Source of the DNA: Xiphophorus maculatus
Lineage: Eukaryota; Chordata; Actinopteri; Cyprinodontiformes; Poeciliidae
NCBI RefSeq assembly: GCF_002775205.1
Contig: NC_036444.1
Span: 496,001-560,000, forward strand
DNA: 64,000 bases
Reading direction: 5' to 3'
Position 1 is the first letter of the stretch. Every line of letters begins with the position of its first letter. Made by a program: the position numbers and the translations under genes. This document shows positions 35,201 to 44,200 of this stretch, piece after piece. The notes under the pieces are model-generated. The model searched no databases and was not told the DNA's origin. It saw nothing but the letters and a program-made list of their open reading frames with translations.

Positions 35201-38200
35201 CAACTAGACGCTCCCATACACAGACCTGAGAAGGAGGTCACACGCTCAAAGGAGGACAGAGAAGCCATAGCCATGTTAGAGACTAAGACCATCAGGATGT
35301 CTGTAGATGGCGTGGAGAGATATGCCACTCCTCTGCTGAGGAAGAAGGACTTCCCTCGGATGCACGTCCCTCCAGAAGTAGTTAAAGGTCTGCTGAGGTC
35401 CACAGAGCGGAAGCTGATTAAACGTCCGGACCTGGCCCACACATACAACCAGGAGATCAAGAAGTTGGTTGATTCTGGTTATGTGGTGAAGTTGACTCCA
35501 GAAGAGATTCACAGTTCTACTGAATCTTGGTACGTGCCACACCATATGGTACACCATAACAACAAGGCTCGGGTGGTCTTTAATTGCTCCTTTGAGTTCC
35601 AGGGCACTGTCCTAAATTACTACCTCCTGCCAGGCCCTCCACTGGGGCCTACACTACTGGGTGTACTCCTCCGCTTCCGTCAGTATCCTGTGGCAGTGAG
35701 CGGAGACATAAAGGCTATGTTTCACCAGATCCGCCTGCTCCCTGAAGACTGTCCCCTGCTACGGTTTCTGTGGAGAGATGGTGAAACAGAGAGGCTCCCA
35801 GATGTATATGAGTGGAGAGTCTTGCCCTTTGGGACAACGTGTAGCCCCTGCTGTGCTACATTTGCCCTTCAGAGACACGTGAAGGAGCATCAAGACACTC
35901 ATAAGGACATCTATGAATCTGTACATACAGCTTTTTATGTTGACAACTGCCTGCAGTCCCTCTCTGACCCACAAGAGGCCAAGTTGCTCATCAACAGGAT
36001 GAGAGAGTTGCTCCTCCAAGGTGGATTTGAAATAAGACAGTGGGCCAGTAACCTCCCTGAAGTGGTTGCCCATCTGCCCAGTACGGCCAGGTCAGAAAGC
36101 TGTGAACTGTGGTTGAACTTCAACAGCCTTGATCCACAGGAGTCAACATTGGGTCTCAGCTGGCACTGCCCAACTGATGTCCTGGGATACAAGCATCGCC
36201 CAGTGTCCTACACAACTGTCACGCTGCGCAATATTTATAAGGTGCTAGCCAGTCAGTATGACCCATTGGGTTATATCTGTCCTTATACCACAAGAGCAAA
36301 GCTCATTGTGCAGGCCCTGTGGAGTACAGAGAGAGGATGGGATGAGCCCATAGAAGGAAATCTGCTTCAGTCCTGGATTGAATGGGAGGAAGAACTGTCT
36401 AATCTTCAGCAGATTAGCATCCCTCGCTGCTACAGCCCGCACAGCATCACTGGTGCTACAAACGAGGTTCACATCTTCTGTGATGCCTCTGAGAGATCCT
36501 ATGGGGCTGTTGCCTATCTGAGAGCCACAGAGCAACAGGCACACATCTCCACCTCCTTCATCATGGCACGCTCAAGAGTTGCACCCCGCAAACAGGTGTC
36601 GATTCCCCGACTGGAGCTGTGTGCTGCGCTGACCGGAGCCCAACTAGCCAAAGTTCTGCAGACTGAACTCTCATTACCCCTGCACTCTATCTACCTGTGG
36701 ACGGATTCTACTACAGTGCTGCAGTGGATCCAGTCTAGTTCCTGTAGGTACAAAGTTTTTGTTGGGACTCGGATTTGTGAAATACAGGAGTTGACCTCCT
36801 CAGAGCAGTGGGGGTATGTGAACTCTGATGAAAATCCAGCTGATGACATCACAAGAGGGAAACCACTGTCAGAGCTCACTATCTCCAGCCGCTGGTCACA
36901 GGGCCCACACTTTCTCACACAGACTCCTGACACCTGGCCAAAACCCCCAACAGAGTTCCCAGATTGTGGCAGTGAAGAACTCAGAAAGACTGCTTTCTGT
37001 AGCTTCACATCTATATCTCAAAATCTACCAGATCCTGCACAGAGCACATCATTAGAGGACCTGGCTCTGGCCACTCACCAATCTCTACATGGGACAGCTG
37101 CCACCTCCTTCACTGCTGCTGAGCGTCTAGAGGCAGAGACTCAGCTGCTTCGCTCTGCACAGAAGGACAGCTTCCCAGAAGAGGTTCGAGCCCTCCAAGC
37201 AGGTGACTCTGTCCGCTCAACCAGTCGTCTTAGTGCTCTTTCCCCTGAATATGACAGCATCAGTGGACTGATCAGAGTTGGAGGCCGCCTGCGCCAAGCT
37301 ATAGATGTAGACCCCGACAGCATCCATCCGGTTGTGTTAGCTCCTGATCATCCTCTGACTCGTCTCCTCATAAAGCACTACGACTCCCAGCTGCTTCACC
37401 CAGGTGCAGAGAGACTCTATGCAGAGATACGGCGCACATATTGGATTCTCAGAGGTCGACAGGCCATTAAGAAACACCAGTACCAGTGTGTGGACTGTAG
37501 GAGATGGCGCGCCTCACCTTCCACACCAAAGATGGCTGACCTTCCTTCAGCTCGTCTGAGACTCTACAAACCCCCATTCTGGTCTACAGGCGTAGACTGT
37601 TTTGGGCCCTACCTAGTTAAGATTGGACGTCGAAGAGAAAAACGCTGGGGGATCATCTACAAATGTCTGACCACTCGATGTGTTCACTTGGATCTCCTCC
37701 CTAGCCTTGACACCGACTCTTTCCTGATGTCATTACGCAGGTTTATTGCTCGCCGGGGAAAGCCGTATGAGCTGTGGTCCGACAGAGGCACCAATTTCAG
37801 GGGAGGCCACAAAGAATTGCAGAGCGCCTTTGAAAACATGGCCCCAGTGTTGCAGCAACAGTTAGCCAAACAGACCATCAACTTTAACTTCAACCCGCCG
37901 CATGCTCCTCACTTTGGGGGAGCCTGGGAGAGGGAAATCAGGTCAGTCAAATCAGCTTTACAAGTTGTCCTGAAAGACCAGGTTGTGGCAGAGGAAGTGC
38001 TTCTAACAGCTCTCATGGAGGTTGAAGGCATCCTTAACTCTAAACCTCTCGGTTATGCCTCCTCTGATGTGGCTGACCCGGACCCCATCACGCCAAACCT
38101 TCTGTTAATGGGGCGGCGGGATGCAGGATTACCACAAGCAGTGTATGGTCCTCATGATGCCCTGTCCAAAAGAAGATGGCAACACAGTCAGGTTGTCATT

Positions 38201-41200
38201 GATCATTTTTGGAAACGCTTCATCCAGAACTACCTCCCAGGACTTCAGTTAAGACAGAAATGGAGGAAATCTACTGATAATACTGCTGTGGGACAAATTG
38301 TGATGATCGCTGATTCCAACCTTCCCCGAGGACTATGGCCTGTCGGGACCATCGCCAAGGTCTTCCCTGGGACGGATGGCGTCGTTCGAGCTGCTGAGGT
38401 GAAGGTCAAGGACAGTCTCTACATTCGCCCGGTAACCAAACTGGTGGAGCTTCCTGAAGTGCCTGAAGATTTGGATCGTCCTTCCAACTAGCGGACTTTG
38501 TATGAGTGTATTTGTTGCAAATACAGGGGCGGCTGTTAAAAGTCCGTCTGTTAGTTTAGTTTACTACATTACCCAAGATGCATCTGTTCATTTTGTGATT
38601 CCGTTTCACGTAGTTGAGTGGCTTGTTTTTCTGTGCTACTGTGTGGCTCGGTGGCATGAAAGTGGCATCCGCTGACATCCACCATCAACCTATCTTGGGT
38701 CCTTTGTGTACGAAACCTGTGTGCGTTTTTATGATATAACCACACACACACACACACACACACACACTCATATACAAAACATCAATAAACTTTTGAGCTG
38801 CACCATTGGAGTCGCCCTAGTCCTTCTGACCGAGGAAGAGTCGATTGACGAGAGATCTGGATTTAGCGCCTGTTTAGACGTACACAGTCTTCTACAATTA
38901 TATTCTGTATCTACTTCTAACAGGTTAATATTTTCCTTAATAATAGAAACTCTTTTCCTTTTTTCTTCTGTATTTAAATTATTGCTACTATGAATTTCAA
39001 CAAATTTCCTAGCCATCATATTTGCCTTCTCCTCCTCATTTAGAGCCATTTCATCTCCATTCTTAAGAACTGGATATCCATATTCACTTCTAATTCCATT
39101 CATTCGTTTAATCATTCCCCAAATTTTTGAAATCTTTGTTTCCCTTCCTACTGTATTACAGAAATTTCCCCAATAAATCTTTTTAGCGCTTTTTACCGTT
39201 CTTTTAACCAAAGCTTGTGACTTTTTATATCCCAGCAAATTCTCAAAAGTCTGATTTCTCTTTAACAACCTAAAGGCTTTATTTCTGGATTTAATTGCCA
39301 AATCACATTCCTTTGTCCACCATGGTACTATTTTTTTCTTATACTTTCCTTTTTTCCTTTGAATTGTTCCATGTGCTGCTCCTGAAATAGCTTCACAAAT
39401 AGAAGAGTTTACACTATCTATATCCAAATTAACCTTTAGCAGTTTTTCATTACTTATTATTTTATATTTTTCCCAATCAACATTTCTAAATATCCATATT
39501 TCTATATTTCTATTATCATCTTTCCCTATTTCTAAACCGATTTCAATCATAATAGGATAATGATCACTTCCTAATGTAGATTCCTTTAAAACTTTCCAAT
39601 TACTAATCCCGGCAAAATTCACTGATACTAGAGTTAGATCTAGTGCTGATTCATTTCCATTTCTAATATCAATTCTTGTCCCTTCTCCATCACTAATACA
39701 AACCAATTGCTTCTTATCCATTAATTGTTCTACCACTTCTCCGTTTGCATCATTCTTTGACCCCACACAGTGCTATAGGCATTAAAATCTCCACAACAAA
39801 TTAGATTTCTACCTAGACTTTTAAACATATCCTCCATTTGATCTAAATTCAGTTTTTTACATGATTATAAAAATTTAATATCTTAATATTTTCCTTATTA
39901 ATCCAGATTTCCACAGATATCCATTCTAAAGATGATCCTTTATCTCCAAACCTATACTGAATCCCTTGCTTAACAAATATTACACAACCTCCTCCACTTT
40001 CTTGCTCCCTATCCCTTCTAATGCTATCATATCCTGCTATCACAAAGTCTAGCTCTGGTTTAAGCCATGTTTCCTGAACACAAATAATATCTGGTTTAAT
40101 TTCCAAACAGTTTATATAACCTTTAAATTCTTGACCATTTGCTATTAGACTTCTTGCATTCCATTGTAAGATAATCATTACATTCTTCCTCCACCTTGTT
40201 TTCCATCTATTTCAAGCCTTTTATTTATTAGTTCCCAAGATAAATCCTTCACGGCTAAAACTTTTTCTGCACCTTTCACTATAATTTTAATTTTTTCTGT
40301 TTTACTTGATCAGTACAGTTGATTACATGCCATGAATAATATTAATTTATCCATTGTGATTTCCATTCCAGATTGTGAAATCTTACTGGGCTCAGCCCTA
40401 ATGCTAGACATTACTTGTTGATTTTCCTGAACCGCTCTTTTCTCTTGAATACTTTTTGTTGCCTCTGCATAAGTGATGTTTTTAATTGTTCTCAGCTGTT
40501 GAATTTCTGCTGCCTTTTTCCTCGCAACCTCCATACGCTACATTATGCTGACCACCACAGTTACAACATTTCACTTGTACATCCACTCCACATTCATCAT
40601 ATCGATGATCTCCTCCACATTTGGCACATCTTTGCTTCCCTTTACACACTGCTGCAATATGTCCATACCTTTGGCATTTAAAACAGCGCAAAGGGGGAGG
40701 GACATATGGTCTCACAGGAAAACTCATGAATCCAATTTTAACCTTATCAGGAAGGACTTCTCCTCGAAACTCCAAAAGAATCGATAGGCTCTCCATTTTC
40801 TCTCCATTCACATGCTTCAACAATCTTTTCAATCTCCGAACTTCTCCCCCCTGTATATTCTTTTTGAGTCTTTCTAAATCCTCCTCCAGCGGAATACCAG
40901 TGATAACGCCACGTGATACTCTATTTTCTCCAACAATTACTTTCTCACCAACTACTTTTTTGCAAATGTTGTCAATCTTCAAGCATTTATTCTTTTGGTC
41001 TTCAGATTTGCATTTTATCAACATGTTTCCATCTCGTAATGTTTTAACCTCTCCTATTTTCTTTTTTATTTCTCTTGAAACTTGTATCGGACTTAAGTTA
41101 ATATTCATATCTTCCTTCCTAAATTTAAGAATTACCTTAAATTCTTCGTTTGTTACTTTCTTCCTAACCACTCTATTTTCCTCATCTGAGCTGCACTCTT

Positions 41201-44200
41201 CCAAAGTTCGCTTACTATTCTGGCTACCAATTACTCTATCCTCTTTCAAAACTTTCTCTTTACCTCTTCCTCTTCCTACCGGAGTCCAATCGTCAAAATC
41301 CATATCATCATCCTCACCACCTCCATCTGCCTTAGTTGTCATCCTAATCCAGTCACAAACCAGTTTATACCCGGAATCTACGGTGGCCGACAGGTGCAAA
41401 TGCGCAGCAAAAGAGAAAACATGCAAACAAAAAAGAAGACACCCCCGAATGAAATGCAGCAAACAAAAAGTGTTGAAAACGGAAGTGCTCCAGACCACTA
41501 GGGGGAGTCAAAGAAAATAGTATTCATTTCTATGGGACCAGATGCAAGATTCTTCTTCTTCTTCTTGGTATTTATTGGCGGTTGGCAACAAACTTACAGT
41601 AGCATTACCGCCACTTACCAGTATGGAGTGTGGTTCGAGATGGTCTATAAACTTTCACTTTCTACCTTTTCCCTCCATTAACTCCTGATTAAACATACCC
41701 CCACACATACACACCTGCTTATATTATCCAACTTGCTTATAACTTTATATACCCCTCTTTGATATTCTTTACACATTCACACCCAACTTGCTCTACTCAT
41801 ATCCTATGAAATAGCTTTGTTTTTTTAAGATACCGAATAATTATTTGAATATGTCTACTCCCGAAATCTCTCCTCAAAAATTCTATTAAATTAAACCTTT
41901 CTTTAATACCTACACACTCTCTCAGCATGCATCTTCTCTCTTCTTCATACTTACAACACTCTAAAATAACATGCTCTATTGTTTCAGACTTCTCACAATA
42001 ATCACACTTTCCAGATGCAAGATTCAGAGAGATACCTTTACTTTCTTTCAAATTTCTTTCTCTGAATCTTGCATCTGGTCCCATAGAAATGAATACTATT
42101 TTCTTTGACTCCCCCTAGTGGTCTGGAGCACTTCCGTTTTCAACACTTTTTGTTTGCTGCATTTCTTTCGGGGGTGTTTGCGTCTCTCTTTTTGTTTGCT
42201 GCATTTCATTCGGGGGTGTCTTCTTTTTTGTTTGCATGTTTTCTCTTTTGCTGCGCATTTGCACCTGTCGGCCACCGTAGGAATCCGCCTTCGAAGTCGA
42301 AAACTGTTCTAGCAACACTCTCAACATTCTCCACCTCAAATGAAGGCACCAACTCAGAGTGAACCAAACCACAGCGTCCCCAGTGGGCACCATGGGTAGT
42401 AACCCACAAACAGCACAAACAATGGAATGGGCATTTACAGATTCAGACCAACATATTTAGTTTCCCTAAAGACATTTGAAGTTTTATGAAAGTGAGGAGG
42501 GTTAGGGTTAGTAACTACTAGTAACTAGTAGTTACTAAACTACTGATTCTATCCGAAAACATCGTCTGATAAAATCACACTTCAAAGAAAATAATCTTAA
42601 ATCTTCTTTTGGACGCGCTCCTTCTGCCATGTTTAGACTTTAAGCCAAATTTAATTTTTCTCTTTTAAATCCGAGTCTCTGCAGCAGCAGGTTCTGCAGA
42701 GGAACTAAAGGAACCAGCTTCAGTTTACAGGCTGACACTCCAGAACCGACCCACATGAAACGGAGGGACTGGATCAGAGAAGCTTCTAGGCTCTAAAGTC
42801 TCTGCAGCTTCTAGGCTCTAAAGTCTCTGCAGCTTCTGTCTTCGCTGCAGTTTTTCCGTCTCCCTGTTCCTTGTTGGCTCCTCCTGCTGTCGGAGGGATC
42901 CGACTGGTTTGAGCGGCTCGGTTCTGGAGTCCGTTCAGAGGAAGCCAGACCGCAGCGCAGACAGAACCGCCGGCTGATTATTTTTAGATGTTTTTGTCTT
43001 TGGATATGAGAAAAGCAGAGAAACTATTTCTAGAGATGAAGGTCCGGCTGCTGTTCAGAGGGCAGAACCAGACGGGTCAGCTGCTTCCTCCTCCTCCTCC
43101 TCATCATCATCATCACCCGCTCTCACTTTGTGTTTCACAAAAAAGTTCATTTATTCAGGATTCAGTTTAAAACTAGAACTTTCTCTGAAGTTTTTCTGTA
43201 ACTGTGAACCGTAATCAGATCCCTGCCCTGGTTTAGTCACACTCTGCTCTTCCTCTGCTCTTCCTCTTCCTCCTCTTTCTCTCCTCTTCCTCTGCTCTTC
43301 CTCTTCTCCCTGCAGGAGATGACCATCCCCTGGTGCCTGAAGAGAGCAGAGTTGGTCTTCAAATGTGTCAAAGGTAATCGTGACCTTTGACCCCTGTCTG
43401 TACCAGGGCTGCCCCTTGCTGTCTGGTGGAGGAATGACAGGATTATGAAAAGTGCATTTTTTATTTTCCATCATGTTTTCATGTATTTCCTTGCAGTGTT
43501 GCTTTCATTCAGTCATGTTTTAGAAATCCTTTAATCCCAGCTGTTGAACGCCTGGGTGGGCCTAGCTCCGCCTTCAAATGCAGCTCCTCCCCACTCGGCT
43601 CCTTCAGACTAGCCAGCAGAAATTAGCAAACAGCTGCTGAGCTCGTTATAGGAGCTGCTGGGTTAATAGGGGAGCCATGTTGGATGACTTCCTGGAGGCG
43701 GAGCTTCAGAAAGAGCAGGAGCTTCTTAAAGAGACAGAGGCAAAATTTCAAGATGTCAAGTTTGAAGTCAAATTTCTGAAACATTTAAATGAGATAAAAA
43801 AGCAAAATAAATCAATTTATTGTTAGGTTGTTCATGCATCTTCACCAGGTGTCAGTAAATATAAAGATATGAATAAATTTGAATTGTTGCGTAACCCTGC
43901 AGGCTGCAGTGCATGCTGGGTAATGTTCCAGATGTTTAATCATGTTTGAAGGTAAACGTAATCTGTTCTTGTTTTCTGCTTCCAGGTTTTATGATGGAAA
44001 TGGCTTCGTGGGACGGAGGGATCTCCCGCACCGTTCAGTTCCTGGTGCCGAAGGTGAGGCCGGGCGGCTGTTTGCTGTCACCATGGCAACCTGACTGAGC
44101 GCTACATTTACCGTCACTCAGCCAGGAGCTTCTGGGTATTTTTAGGTGACCTTTGACCTTTGGTTCCGTGTTTAACCAGCTGACCTGCGATTTATTTGCT

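Larger units (their letters stand above)
32025..38896 (+). mobile_element. BEL/Pao LTR retrotransposon, intact and young
   Basis: The 6872-bp element has TG...CA LTRs, a 5-bp target-site duplication (attat at 32020-32024 and 38897-38901), a tRNA-Tyr primer site and one 2017-codon gag-pol ORF. It sits inside LINE ORF2, in the same orientation as ferry3. The LTRs are identical by eye except for CA-repeat length, indicating a recent insertion. No envelope frame is present. Confidence 0.95.
29453..42308 (-). mobile_element. Full-length LINE (RNase H-bearing, I/Nimb-like) interrupted by two later insertions
   Basis: The element is flanked by a 14-bp direct repeat, ctagcaacactctc (29439-29452 and 42309-42322). 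Removing it restores one clean ferry3 intron sequence. On the minus strand it has a CCHC-type ORF1, then ORF2 with APE endonuclease, reverse transcriptase, RNase H and a C-terminal zinc knuckle, and a 3' end in (GAA)n rather than poly-A. Subtracting the BEL/Pao insertion (32025-38896) and the foldback element (41378-42280) leaves about 5.07 kb, a credible full length. RNase H, CCHC gag and trinucleotide tail point to the I/Nimb group; the clade is inferred. Confidence 0.9.

Noticed and set aside
32025..38896. Endogenous retrovirus
   Set aside because: There is no envelope gene, and the protease-RT-integrase sequence and integrase C-terminal domain fit BEL/Pao rather than vertebrate retroviruses.
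40621..41520. 299-codon open frame on the plus strand
   Set aside because: It is antisense to the LINE ORF1, whose zinc knuckles on the minus strand identify the real frame.
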